Shown here in pieces: positions 1 to 8,526 of a stretch of 64,000 nt of DNA. A model generated the notes under the pieces. It was not told where the DNA came from. It did not search any database and saw nothing but the letters and a program-made list of their open reading frames with translations. Positions within the stretch are counted from its first letter, which is position 1. Each line of letters starts with the position of its first letter. The position numbers and the translations under genes were made by a program. Source of the stretch: Bacillota bacterium (GTDB lineage Bacteria; Bacillota; Desulfitobacteriia; Desulfitobacteriales; JAJXUE01); NCBI GenBank assembly GCA_021783135.1, contig JAJXUE010000002.1, positions 36,625 to 100,624 of the forward strand, written 5' to 3'.

Positions 1-306
1 CGCTGTGATTTTTTGATTAAAGTGCAAGGTAGGAGAGCCAACTGCCGAGCTTACCGGCGAAATGAAACGGAGATTGAGATCTATAGTTGGGAAGGGAAGC
101 TTCGTTCCCGGCGGCGCCAGGCCGCCCGCAACCAGACCAGGCGGTGCTACACCTTGTTGCACGCTTCTCCCCCCTTACACACTTTACTACCATATACTAT
201 CCCTGCGCCTACCAGTAAGTAACAAATATAGAAAAATTACCACCTCCCAAGGAGACGGTAATTTTATCGAACTTTTTTATCGAACTTTATTTAGGTGGCA
301 AAGTAC
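1..306. other. Gene-free left end with GC-rich hairpins
   Basis: No convincing gene is visible here. The two plus-strand ORFs (13-222 and 62-373) run into the minus-strand gene or lack a ribosome binding site and family resemblance. Consecutive perfect or near-perfect hairpins lie at 44-58 (GCCG/CGGC), 94-109 (GGGAA/TTCCC) and 110-126 (GGCGGC/GCCGCC), so this may be a structured RNA or the edge of an element cut by the window. I tried c-di-GMP-I, cobalamin, SRP RNA and group II intron patterns and none fitted. Near 265-291 a short repeated TTATCGAACTTT occurs twice. Confidence 0.3.
233..265 (-). terminator. Rho-independent terminator of the left cytochrome operon
   Basis: A perfect 9-base inverted repeat (AAAATTACC/GGTAATTTT) encloses a further GTCTCC/GGAG pairing. 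Read on the minus strand, it lies about 40 bases after the stop of the last gene in the run and continues into a T-rich stretch. Confidence 0.75.
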
Positions 307-858
307 CTATTTCACTTTGCTATCCACAAAGAAAAGCATCGAGCGCTCATTCCCCAAGTTCACACCACCCTGAGGATTAGCTAGTATTCGCACCTGGAGC
401 TGATGTAAACCGGCGTTAGCATTATTGCCATTGGCATCGCCCAATACGGAAAACCTACCGAAATTTAAGTTCACTACACTGCCTGGCGTTATCTCTCGGA
501 GCATGCCTGTTCTTTTTACCGGATTTTGGCCTTCCAAATATAGCGTTACCTCAACCGGAATATTTTGCACAGTTTTATCACTGTTATTTTGCAAGCTTAC
601 CGTGGCCGTGAAATCTTTGCCTTGGAACAACTGCTGGGCCAAAAAGGGAATCCCCTCATAAGTAAGATCGCGCGTAACTGTTTTAGGGCTTAAAGCGATG
701 GAATTAATACTTATTTCCGGAATATCATTCTGAGAAAACGCCGCCTTATTCACTGTGTGCATTGATACTTGCCAGGTCGCCCAACTGGCTAGCGCCAACA
801 CCAGCACCAGACCGACAATACCAAGTTTTCTGCGGTCAACTACATATACCCGCCGCAT
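307..858 (-). CDS. Single-span membrane protein with an extracellular beta-type domain
   Basis: The family is not recognised. From the preferred ATG the protein has about 183 residues: a short basic head (MRRVYVVDRRK), one hydrophobic span at about residues 12-30, then an extracellular part. That part reads like a CARDB-type or other Ig-like beta domain (FTATVSLQNNSDKTVQNIPV and an LYLEGQNP stretch). The ATG at 858 is chosen over the upstream start at 903 because a GGAGAGGAGAGG ribosome binding site precedes it. It is the last gene of the minus-strand cytochrome/NHL run and is followed by the terminator at 233-265. A role on the outer face of the membrane with the upstream cytochromes is inferred from position only. 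Confidence 0.6.
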   Translation of the reverse strand: MRRVYVVDRRKLGIVGLVLVLALASWATWQVSMHTVNKAAFSQNDIPEISINSIALSPKTVTRDLTYEGIPFLAQQLFQGKDFTATVSLQNNSDKTVQNIPVEVTLYLEGQNPVKRTGMLREITPGSVVNLNFGRFSVLGDANGNNANAGLHQLQVRILANPQGGVNLGNERSMLFFVDSKVK

Positions 859-1009
859 ACTACTACCTCTCCTCTCCACGCCCCCCGCTACTATATAGCA
901 CAAGCTCCATGCTTAGATTTATGCGGGTCTTGTCCTGTATATGCCTACGAAAAGAGAGTAGCTGTAGTAAATAGCTGTATAATAGCTGAACAAATCTAAA
1001 AGGCTTCAA

Positions 1010-1720
1010 TTAAAATTCATTGGCAAAAAATTGCTGAATCTTCTCGCGCATGTCGTCCGTATTTTGCACGAGCTGACCGTTAAATGTGTCTATCGGGGTA
1101 TCTTGCGGCATCGCAATGCTAAGCTTATCGCCGCTCGTGTTAAAATATGTAATATTAAATGAATTAATCAATGCTTTATTATGCTCCGTTTGTAGGCTTT
1201 GATCCGTAGTCATGGCAGCTTGCATTTTTTCCATTATGCAGCTCCACAAAAAGCCAACATTGCTGTCACCTTGGATAAAATCTGCGCCCTGGGTGAAATT
1301 TATCAGTGAATTATTTTTAAGGAATATCAGCAAGGTCAGGTTATTATTACTGTCCACGGTCAAAGCGCCGTCGTGTTTAATATCCTGCGTCGCATACAAG
1401 CTTCCCTGTTGTTCCGCGTAATCAATCCCAGCTCTTACCACAGGGACAAATTTGGTCAAGACGTCATCGTTGCCGGTACTCTGTCCATTTAAACCTACAA
1501 GTCTCTCGTTATCTGCAGGAGTAGTATTGCCTACTTTAACTGAAGGGCTGACCTCATTCTGATCGCCCTCGGTATTGGCTTGTACCGCTGACCCCGGGCT
1601 CGCGTAATCCGCTCTCCGGTTGAGGTCGGTAAAGATGGCCGTAGAACCGCCTACTACCAAGAGTACAATCAGCAAAAAGGACAAGTGTTTGGACTTTTTC
1701 TTACCTTTTTCTTTACTCAC
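1010..1720 (-). CDS. Hypothetical single-span membrane protein
   Basis: The product is not recognised. It has about 236 residues: a lysine-rich cytoplasmic head, one membrane span near residues 14-32 (LSFLLIVLLVVGG), a low-complexity linker, and a hydrophilic external domain. That domain contains two NN-rich segments and a TFNGQLVQNTDDM stretch near the C-terminus. The start is uncertain. The GTG at 1720 has a GAGGGTG site at workable spacing, while the GTG at 1732 sits too close to it. The gene lies between the Ig-domain cytochrome and the 183-residue membrane protein and is probably co-transcribed with them, so it may be an accessory of the exported electron-transfer proteins. No motif supports a specific function. 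Confidence 0.55.
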   Translation of the reverse strand: MSKEKGKKKSKHLSFLLIVLLVVGGSTAIFTDLNRRADYASPGSAVQANTEGDQNEVSPSVKVGNTTPADNERLVGLNGQSTGNDDVLTKFVPVVRAGIDYAEQQGSLYATQDIKHDGALTVDSNNNLTLLIFLKNNSLINFTQGADFIQGDSNVGFLWSCIMEKMQAAMTTDQSLQTEHNKALINSFNITYFNTSGDKLSIAMPQDTPIDTFNGQLVQNTDDMREKIQQFFANEF

Positions 1721-1767
1721 AATTTCCAGCACCCTCTGTTTCTCTCTTGATGTCGCTCGGCATCAGG

Positions 1768-3303
1768 CTAAGGCGTATAAGACTCAGTTACATGGTTATA
1801 ACTGTGACAGCTCAAGGTACAGGCCCAAGTACTGCTTGTTACCGAAAAGTAAATTGGTCCGGTGGTAGTTGACGTGGTACTTGCCGGTCTCGCCTGCCCT
1901 GACGGAAAGCCCACCATATTTGCTAAGTCCGGATTTTCGGCTGCCACCACCCCATGGGGTCTGTGACAATCGTAACATACGGCATTCCCGTAGCCATCTT
2001 GTTGGGCCTGAACTAGATGTAAGTAGTGCAGATCATGAATGGTAGAGCTTGTTGATGTCGTATAAAAGTCGGTGCTGTCGTTGTTTAAACCATTGCCGGC
2101 GGCAAGTTGAGTGGTTTGTTGCGTAGTGTAAGTGCTAAATTGAGTATGGCAAGCGGTACAAACTGTGAAATTGGCCGGGTTGTAAGCCACGGAACCGGTA
2201 GTTGTAGCATACTCTAAATCCTGCCCCGTACCGTTAGCTAAGAATAAATTAGGATTACTTGCCGCATTGCTATGCGGATCATGGCAATTTTGACAACTGA
2301 TAGGTGGAGTGGCAAAGGAACTCTGTCCATGTCCTGTTTGCGTATAAGGACTATTGGTCCCGCCGCCAAAGTAATCCGTGTCTGCTGCCTGTGAGCCATT
2401 ATGACAGACATCACACATGTCCGGTACACTCGTTTGCTGCAGCAAATTTTGCCCCTTAGCGCTATGGGCATTGTGACAAGTAGAGCACTGACCGGTAGCT
2501 ACAATATAATTGCCATGGGGATTGGAAGTTGCATATACACTCGTAGTGAACGACCATGTATACGCCTTTTCTAACTCAACGTTTAATGAACTTGTCACAC
2601 CTGTAGTAACAGTTACAGTGTATTTCGTATTGGGGGCATAGGTATAAGGGGATGTGCCCATAAGCACCGTCGCAGTATTTGTCGCAGTGTCATAACTTAC
2701 ACTGCTCGGACTGGTGTTATTCACCGTTATCCCATTTTGCAGGGTGGCTTGATTCATAGCCTGATTAAATCTTACCGTAATCGTATTCCCGCTACTGGTT
2801 TCAGCCGTACCTACGGTCTGTTCACCATTGGGCGGGCTAACAGAAATTACCGAAGGAGGGGTAGACACCGTCACAGTGGCAGTTGTGGATATCCCCACTT
2901 GAAGGTCATTGGTGTAGCCGATCAAAAAGTATTTATAGGCCGTACCATAAACCATACCATTACTGTCAACATACGCTAGTGGTTGGCCTGAAGATACAGT
3001 AGGAGCGGTGGTCAAAAATACATAATCATCATTACCGGGGCTTCTGTAAACCTCATAGGCAGTTATCCCCGTAGTATCCGGCCAACTCAAATCAACCTGC
3101 TTGTGCACATAATCCAAACTTGCGTTTAGGGAAGAATCTGCTAAGAAAGACAACTGGGGCTGACCTGTTAAGACCAAAGCATCGGCCTTGGCAGGATGAT
3201 AACTAATCACGCAACCGGCAATAATCAGCAATGCTAAAGCCAAAGCAAATTTGACCCAAGCGAAAATCCCTTTTCGTTTTACCGTCGCTATTAGTCGTTG
3301 CAT
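1768..3303 (-). CDS. Exported multiheme c-type cytochrome with FN3 and Ig-like domains
   Basis: This is a probable extracellular electron-transfer protein of about 511 residues. An N-terminal hydrophobic segment (residues 12-36, ending near AGCVISYHPAKA) looks like a signal peptide or anchor. Residues about 45-145 resemble a fibronectin type III fold (YEVYRSPGNDDYVF). Residues about 150-255 resemble the SbsA-type Ig-like domain (VRFNQAMN, NTKYTVTV). The C-terminal half carries five CXXCH haem motifs (CSTCH, CDVCH, CQNCH, CTACH, CYDCH) plus a CX3CH motif (CTLSCH), so up to six haems. The ATG at 3303, with a GAGGTG site, is preferred over the upstream GTG. It follows an NHL propeller gene by 27 bases. 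The adhesive domains suggest docking to a surface or to a partner protein, which is inference. Confidence 0.85.
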   Translation of the reverse strand: MQRLIATVKRKGIFAWVKFALALALLIIAGCVISYHPAKADALVLTGQPQLSFLADSSLNASLDYVHKQVDLSWPDTTGITAYEVYRSPGNDDYVFLTTAPTVSSGQPLAYVDSNGMVYGTAYKYFLIGYTNDLQVGISTTATVTVSTPPSVISVSPPNGEQTVGTAETSSGNTITVRFNQAMNQATLQNGITVNNTSPSSVSYDTATNTATVLMGTSPYTYAPNTKYTVTVTTGVTSSLNVELEKAYTWSFTTSVYATSNPHGNYIVATGQCSTCHNAHSAKGQNLLQQTSVPDMCDVCHNGSQAADTDYFGGGTNSPYTQTGHGQSSFATPPISCQNCHDPHSNAASNPNLFLANGTGQDLEYATTTGSVAYNPANFTVCTACHTQFSTYTTQQTTQLAAGNGLNNDSTDFYTTSTSSTIHDLHYLHLVQAQQDGYGNAVCYDCHRPHGVVAAENPDLANMVGFPSGQARPASTTSTTTGPIYFSVTSSTWACTLSCHSYNHVTESYTP

Positions 3304-3330
3304 AAAATCACCTCTAACCACGCTAAGCTT

Positions 3331-4263
3331 TTATCCGCCATAGCCTAAAACTTGCACCCTATTATTGGCCCAATCGGCAATATAGATTCGGCCCTGTGCA
3401 CCTACAGTAATGCCGCAGGGAAACTGCAGTTGCGCCGCACCCTTGCCCGGTGCGCCGATAGTAAATAAGTTTTTACCCTGAACCGTCATAAACCGCACTT
3501 GTGAGGCACCGCTGTCGACCACGAGTAAGCGATCAAGGTTGTCTACGGCAATTCCGCGTAGAATATTGAAAGACCGATTGCTCTGGGCAGTGCCAGTAAT
3601 AGTGGTGGCCGCACCACTTGCTAAATCTATAAGCCGGACGAGGTTGTTCCCGGCATCTGCCACCGCCAATTTACCATTGATCATCGCCATACCTTGCGGA
3701 AAACTGAAGCCGGGGTTATAACTATGGAGTATTTGGCCTTGGAAATTTGCCGCCACCACCCTGTTCCCGGCTAAATCAGCAATAAACAGCTCATTTTTTG
3801 TGGCCAACAACATACCTGGTTTAATACCTAGCGAAGCTGGCAGAAAAATCTTAAGAAATTTGCCCTGCAGGCTATACTGCACAATCCGATGATTTAGCAT
3901 GTCGCTGACAAGAATTGTTCCATTCGGCAAAATCGCCAAGCCATACGGAGTTTTAAGTTCAAGTCCCGAGTTTTCCTGCTCCCCAAACGAGAACAGAAAT
4001 TTGCCCTTGGTGTTAAAAACCTGAACTTGATTATTGCCAGAGTCACTCACGTAGATACTGCCATTGTCGGCGATTGCTGTATCCATCGGGTGATTGAGCT
4101 GCACTAGGCCTCCATTAATTGTAAACAGGAGTTTAGGTACATCGGTTAGTTTGTGCGGCAAATGGGCATTACGCATGTTGACTATCAGCCAAACCAGACC
4201 GATTATCAGTACAATGGCTGCACTAGTCGCCACATAAGTGAGATTTCTTTTTTGCACTATCAT
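3331..4263 (-). CDS. Membrane-anchored NHL-repeat beta-propeller
   Basis: The 310-residue protein has one N-terminal span (about residues 10-30, AAIVLIIGLVWLIV) and then NHL-type repeats that should form a six-bladed propeller on the outside. The recurring units read like SDSGNNQVQVFN, SDMLNHRIVQYS, ADLAGNRVVAAN, ADAGNNLVRLID and ADWANNRVQVLG. NHL propellers are usually protein- or ligand-binding scaffolds and no catalytic motif is evident. The ATG has a TTGAGGA site. It lies 43 bases after the hexaheme cytochrome gene and just before the FN3/Ig cytochrome gene. Two more NHL proteins in the window also sit directly beside cytochromes, so a role as cytochrome partner or assembly scaffold is plausible but unproven. 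Confidence 0.85.
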   Translation of the reverse strand: MIVQKRNLTYVATSAAIVLIIGLVWLIVNMRNAHLPHKLTDVPKLLFTINGGLVQLNHPMDTAIADNGSIYVSDSGNNQVQVFNTKGKFLFSFGEQENSGLELKTPYGLAILPNGTILVSDMLNHRIVQYSLQGKFLKIFLPASLGIKPGMLLATKNELFIADLAGNRVVAANFQGQILHSYNPGFSFPQGMAMINGKLAVADAGNNLVRLIDLASGAATTITGTAQSNRSFNILRGIAVDNLDRLLVVDSGASQVRFMTVQGKNLFTIGAPGKGAAQLQFPCGITVGAQGRIYIADWANNRVQVLGYGG

Positions 4264-4306
4264 TAATCCTCAATATGTGAAATAATTCGTTAGCTTAAGG
4301 AGATGT

Positions 4307-5614
4307 TCATGGGGATAAAGTAAAGCTGTTAGCTCCTGCTGCCAGCGCATTGCCATTAAGGTCTTTAAGATTAGTGGCTGTGATTGTCAACGGCAGAGTA
4401 GCCGTACCGTTTATTTGCAGCAAAACCTGTTTACCCATCAAACCATTCGGTTCAAGCGAAGCGCTGACGACGGACAAGCCCGACTGCCCGCTCAACGCAT
4501 AATTACTTACCTTCTGCGCCTGCACGCTGTTCATGTAGGTGCTAAACGTCAAGATGGCATAAGTTACATTCTGCTGCGAATTTACCACTAAGTAGGAATC
4601 AGGACTTGACTCTGGCACCGGTGCTACAGTGCTGGGTGACAGGTTATGGCAGTTTTCACATACGCCGCGTTCATCCATCCTCAATAAAGTTGCCGGCCTA
4701 ACAGGAGCCGGAGGATCATATGTCGACGTTGCCACCATTACCGTCGTTCCATGGGCATAATGACACGTCAGACACGTAACGTTGCCAGAGGCCGTAGGCA
4801 ATGCAAAGTTTGTACCATTATAGCCTGTCGCTCCGCTCGCTGCCAAGTTATACCCGTTTTCGGCTACTGGATGCCGATATAAGCCTGTCGTATAAACACC
4901 GGTCGGACCGGTAGTTGTTTGCAGGTAATCCGTATGACAAGCGCCGCAAAAGTTGCTGATAGCACTGTTGTATGTCACGCTCTCACCAGTGGTCGTGTCC
5001 GTAACGTTAATTGTAACACTTGTACTGGTCGGGGTATAAAGCGTACTACTGGTAGTACTGATGGTTTCCCAAGTAGTCCCGTCAGGGCTAAGCACCGGAA
5101 CAACAGGAACCAACAAGCGGCTGTTACCTGTATCGCCATGCGGGTCATGGCAATTGACACAGGTCAGTTCAATTGCTCCATTCGCAGCTTGGCTCCCGCC
5201 GGGAATATTAACCCCTGAACCGTCCGGAGAGTCTACTATGTGTGAGGATGTCACTGGGGCCGTAGCAGCAACCCCTGGCGGGCCGCCAATTGTAGCCATG
5301 TTCTGAAAGCCCCCGGCAGGAGTGGGATATCGATCACCATTGCTCTCTAAAATTTGGCCGTCAACCTCGTCATATTTTGACCCTGTGCCGTCATGACAAA
5401 ATATGCACGTCCGATAAATATAATTTTGATTACCACTGGTCGTAAAGGCAAGCAAATTTGGCGCGTTAGCAGTGTGCGTGCGGTGGCATTGCGCGCAAGC
5501 AGCGGTGTTAGCAGTATAATTGCCGTGGGGACCGACATTATCTGCCAAGGCCGTTGCACCGGAGCACAACAGCAGTATTATTGCTAATCCTAGAATTTTG
5601 CCTAGTTTCCCCAT
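4307..5614 (-). CDS. Secreted hexaheme c-type cytochrome with C-terminal Ig-like domain
   Basis: The start is the ATG at 5614 with an AAGGAG site, giving 435 residues. A clear signal peptide (residues 1-25, ending ATALAD) leads into HGNYTANTAACAQCH. Six CXXCH motifs are present: CAQCH near 40, CIFCH near 70, CVNCH, CGACH, CLTCH and CENCH. Additional His residues (HGNY, DPHG, YAHG, RHPV) could serve as distal haem ligands. The final roughly 100 residues form a haem-free Ig-like domain. It is paralogous to the protein at 31295-32668, sharing the contexts FCGACHTDY and TCLTCHxAHG. Gene order TPR, NHL, hexaheme matches that second locus. It is probably exported electron-transfer machinery; polymerisation like OmcS or OmcE is a hypothesis. 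Confidence 0.85.
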   Translation of the reverse strand: MGKLGKILGLAIILLLCSGATALADNVGPHGNYTANTAACAQCHRTHTANAPNLLAFTTSGNQNYIYRTCIFCHDGTGSKYDEVDGQILESNGDRYPTPAGGFQNMATIGGPPGVAATAPVTSSHIVDSPDGSGVNIPGGSQAANGAIELTCVNCHDPHGDTGNSRLLVPVVPVLSPDGTTWETISTTSSTLYTPTSTSVTINVTDTTTGESVTYNSAISNFCGACHTDYLQTTTGPTGVYTTGLYRHPVAENGYNLAASGATGYNGTNFALPTASGNVTCLTCHYAHGTTVMVATSTYDPPAPVRPATLLRMDERGVCENCHNLSPSTVAPVPESSPDSYLVVNSQQNVTYAILTFSTYMNSVQAQKVSNYALSGQSGLSVVSASLEPNGLMGKQVLLQINGTATLPLTITATNLKDLNGNALAAGANSFTLSP

Positions 5615-5674
5615 TATAGAAGCTCCTTTTCGCTGCAATTAGACCTACTTTAAAACGCTGCTAAATTAGCAGGT

Positions 5675-6625
5675 TTAGCGGGCAAGCACAGATATCCGGC
5701 TATTCCCCGTTTCTGTTACATAAATACGGTTATTGGGATCAATAAAAATGCCGTTAGGCAACGAGAACTGACCATAAGCATCCCCGGTGACACCAAATTT
5801 CATCAGTGCTTCCCCGTTCGGCGCATAGACCTGAATCCTGTCAGCCAAACCGGAAACCACCCACAAATCACCGTTTTGATCAAAAGCTAATCCCCTCGGT
5901 GTCAGGATGTCCCCTTGACCGGAACTTTTTACGCCGATATACCTGATTACAACAGCTTTGGAGTTGTATACTACGATCCTGTTATTACCTGAATCAGACA
6001 CAAAAACCTTACCGAAGCTATCCACGGCAACACAATTAGGGAAGGTCAGTTGGCCTTGTTGCTCCCCATTGGCGCCAAACGATTGCAGCAAGCTCCCTTT
6101 CGAGTTGAATTCATACACCATATTGCGCTGAACATCTGCTACATACAAATTATTATTGGCAAAAGTAATGCCTGCCGGAGCAGCAAGTACGCCTACTTGT
6201 GTCGGAAACAACCCCACATAATGATCAAGTGCATCAAAAACATAAATCTTACCTGTTACCGTATCCGAGACAAATACGTATGAACCCTCAGTAGCCAAAC
6301 CATACGGTCGACCGAAACTGGCTTTGCCCGGTTTAAGATAGTGTTCGAATTTACCATTGTAATCAAACACTACCACCTTGCCCGTACCGGCATCTGCCAC
6401 ATATATTTGATCGTTGGCCACAATGACAGACATCGGACGATCCAAACTGTACCCGGGGTCATTATTAATAGCATACAAAAAATTAGGCGGCACAGTATAA
6501 TTCGCGGGGTCATCAGAGGTTGCGAAGGCCAATGGGCTTTGTTTAACAAAATAAAAATAGCCAAAAAATACAATGCCTACTATTACAATAGATGCCATCA
6601 TGCCTAAGAGCCTTCTTGCTTTCAT
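5675..6625 (-). CDS. Membrane-anchored NHL-repeat beta-propeller
   Basis: The 316-residue protein has an N-terminal span (about residues 9-27, IVIVGIVFFGYFYFV) and then repeats of the NHL consensus: VADAGTGKVVVFD, SDTVTGKIYVFD, ADVQRNMVYEFN, SDSGNNRIVVYN and TETGNSRISVLA. These should build a six-bladed extracellular propeller. The start has an ideal AAGGAGG site. It sits between the TPR gene and the hexaheme cytochrome gene in the same order as the broken NHL gene at 32815-33821, whose N-terminus (FGYF then a FIKGQS-like stretch) is clearly related. NHL proteins bind partners rather than catalyse, so a scaffold or chaperone role for the neighbouring cytochrome is the simplest idea. Confidence 0.85.
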   Translation of the reverse strand: MKARRLLGMMASIVIVGIVFFGYFYFVKQSPLAFATSDDPANYTVPPNFLYAINNDPGYSLDRPMSVIVANDQIYVADAGTGKVVVFDYNGKFEHYLKPGKASFGRPYGLATEGSYVFVSDTVTGKIYVFDALDHYVGLFPTQVGVLAAPAGITFANNNLYVADVQRNMVYEFNSKGSLLQSFGANGEQQGQLTFPNCVAVDSFGKVFVSDSGNNRIVVYNSKAVVIRYIGVKSSGQGDILTPRGLAFDQNGDLWVVSGLADRIQVYAPNGEALMKFGVTGDAYGQFSLPNGIFIDPNNRIYVTETGNSRISVLAR

Positions 6626-6655
6626 GGTGTCCTCCTTGCCGCAAAACAGTAGAAG

Positions 6656-7300
6656 TTAATTCAATGTCGCCAGGGCTTGCTTGACTCTCCGGTCGGCGGG
6701 GTTAAAACTAAGGGCCGAATTATACGCTGCTTTGGCTTTAGCCTTGTTGCCCATAGCCTGATAGGCTTGTCCCAATTGATAGAGTATGTCAACCTGTCCC
6801 GGTTCAAAGGTGTTGAGCAGTTCAAACTCCTGCACCGCTAACTTGTCTTCGCCCAATTGCCGATATAAAGCACCCAAAGTGGCTCTGACAGACCAGTATT
6901 TGGGGTCCACCCGTTGCAGTGATTCCAAGTCAGTTTTAGCATCCTGTAAATCACCCGTTTGAATTTTAACCAGATCAATATTATACCTGGCAACCTCATT
7001 ACCCGGGTCCAACTGCAATACCATTTGGTACTGAGCAAGTGCCTGGACATAATCATTGTCTTTCACATACTGCCAACCAAGATTTAAATGCGCGTCTACA
7101 CTGCCCGGACTGTCCTTAACTTGCGTCACAGCTACTCTTAAATCATGCGCAGCCTTGCTTTCATGGTCATATACGTTCCAAAAGAAAAGATATCCGACGG
7201 ATAAGCCAATTCCGATTACCAAAGCGAGAGTCGCAAGCAACAAACCCACGGCGACAGACGGCTTGACTGTCTTTGTAGCCGCTCCCGAAAATTTCAGCAT
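6656..7300 (-). CDS. Membrane-anchored TPR protein
   Basis: The preferred ATG at 7300 has a TGGAGGGAG site and gives 214 residues; the GTG at 7381 has no good site. A span at about residues 17-41 (VGLLLATLALVIGIGLSVGYLFFW) is followed by roughly four tetratricopeptide repeats (AHLNLGWQYVKDNDYVQALA, LGALYRQLGEDKLAVQEFE, LYQLGQAYQAMGNKAKAKAA). TPRs mediate protein-protein contacts, so this probably helps assemble an envelope complex. It is the first gene of the left cytochrome run and is a paralogue of the TPR protein at 33888-34595, with the same LFFW membrane-edge motif and the same downstream NHL and hexaheme neighbours. Confidence 0.82.
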   Translation of the reverse strand: MLKFSGAATKTVKPSVAVGLLLATLALVIGIGLSVGYLFFWNVYDHESKAAHDLRVAVTQVKDSPGSVDAHLNLGWQYVKDNDYVQALAQYQMVLQLDPGNEVARYNIDLVKIQTGDLQDAKTDLESLQRVDPKYWSVRATLGALYRQLGEDKLAVQEFELLNTFEPGQVDILYQLGQAYQAMGNKAKAKAAYNSALSFNPADRRVKQALATLN

Positions 7301-7420
7301 GGCTCCCTCCACTAACTTTTTAACGTCAGTCGGTAACTCCGAGCTATCATTGTGAACTGGTTCACTTTTGCAAGCAACCACAAAGAGCCATAAAACTTTA
7401 AATTAATTTTACTTACCTAC

Positions 7421-7452
7421 ATTTTATCATATTTTTGGTGGACGCATAAATT
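7421..7452 (-). promoter_or_regulatory. Candidate promoter region for the left cytochrome operon
   Basis: The minus-strand sequence here is AT-rich, with TATGATAAAAT as a candidate -10 element about 120 bases before the TPR start. The -35 element is poorly defined, so this is a weak call based on position and AT content. Confidence 0.3.
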
Positions 7453-7488
7453 TTTTTTATGTAATATATTGTAATATGAATGGCAAAA

Positions 7489-7513
7489 ATGACATATTTA
7501 GTAAAGGTGTCAT
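7489..7513 (-). terminator. Weak hairpin after the polysaccharide operon
   Basis: ATGACA/TGTCAT form a short stem with a 13-base loop, followed on the minus strand by TTTTT. It lies just after the last glycosyltransferase gene and could end the long polysaccharide transcript. The stem is only six pairs. Confidence 0.35.
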
Positions 7514-7538
7514 GATTTTCAAGTGAATTAAATTACCC

Positions 7539-8525
7539 CTAGTTTTCACCATCACTTAGCAACTTTCTTCCCAAGTTATAAAGTTTGCGTCCGATTAGGG
7601 TCGATTTTAATAAAGATTTTAGCTTCATAATGGAAATGCCAATAACAAGATTCTTAGCATAGTTTACCAAAGAGATTGTTTTAATGCTTAGTTTTGCCTC
7701 ATTAGCATAGTTGTTTGCCAAACCTCGGGCGCTTTTTGCTGCCTCCGGAACGTCCATAATTTTAAGCTTCAAGGCCAAAGTTAAATAGCACTCGAACTTA
7801 GATTTACTCGAATGTCCGAAAATCTCTTCACACGAGAATTCCTGTAGCGCGCGTAAGTACAAGTCGTTTCTTTCCCGGTAGGTATTGGCAGTCATCGTTC
7901 CCTGTTGCGAATGCAGCCTGATCTTCGCCATGGGCTTGTCCATATACTGAAACTCATACCCTCTTACCAATCTAAACCACATGTCATAGTCTTGCGTAGT
8001 TCTTAACCTTTCATCGAACAACCCACTCGCCGCAAAACACTTTTGGGGAATAAGCATCGTGCAACCGCTTAAAGGAAAGCCCGTTAATAGATCCAACAAG
8101 ATATTGCCGGAATGAGTCACGCGGCACATTCCCAAATATTGCGAGTGAGCGTCAATCCAGGCGTAATCACTATATAAAATAATAGGAGCTTCTGTTTGGG
8201 CAAGCTGTTTAACCTGTTCTTCCAGCTTGTAAGGAAAATACACATCATCGTGGCTTAGCCAAGAAATATAGTCTCCGACCGCCTGTTTAATCCCTAGATT
8301 AAGAGCCGAGGATACCCCGCCGTTTTCCTTCGCAAAGTAACGAATCTTATCCCCGTAGCTTAGCGCAATTGCTTCGGTCCTGCCACCATCGCTTGACCCG
8401 TCATTAACCACAATCACTTCTTTATTCTGGTAGGTCTGGTTCAGAGCACTATCAATTGCTTCGCGCACATAAGCTGATCCATTGAAGACAGGTATGATAA
8501 TGGAGACTTTAGGTTGGTAGCTCAT
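7539..8525 (-). CDS. Glycosyltransferase family 2
   Basis: The 328-residue protein opens with the GT-A fold signature VSIIIPVFNGSAYVREAIDS and VVNDGSSDGG, and has the acidic metal/nucleotide-sugar site SHDDVYF near residue 95. A later acceptor-side ED/DxxW-type motif reads TTQDYDMWFRL. Such enzymes move a sugar from a nucleotide donor to a lipid-linked glycan at the cytoplasmic face of the membrane. Donor and acceptor cannot be read from sequence. It is the last gene of the polysaccharide run and starts one base after the UDP-sugar 2-epimerase stop, so translation is probably coupled. Confidence 0.88.
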   Translation of the reverse strand: MSYQPKVSIIIPVFNGSAYVREAIDSALNQTYQNKEVIVVNDGSSDGGRTEAIALSYGDKIRYFAKENGGVSSALNLGIKQAVGDYISWLSHDDVYFPYKLEEQVKQLAQTEAPIILYSDYAWIDAHSQYLGMCRVTHSGNILLDLLTGFPLSGCTMLIPQKCFAASGLFDERLRTTQDYDMWFRLVRGYEFQYMDKPMAKIRLHSQQGTMTANTYRERNDLYLRALQEFSCEEIFGHSSKSKFECYLTLALKLKIMDVPEAAKSARGLANNYANEAKLSIKTISLVNYAKNLVIGISIMKLKSLLKSTLIGRKLYNLGRKLLSDGEN

Positions 8526-8526
8526 A

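Noticed and set aside
1-130. c-di-GMP-I riboswitch, SRP RNA or group II intron fragment
   Set aside because: The core consensus sequences of these RNAs could not be found in the expected order.
13-373. Two overlapping plus-strand ORFs at the left end
   Set aside because: They lack ribosome sites and recognisable domains, cross GC hairpins and a terminator, and one overlaps the minus-strand gene.
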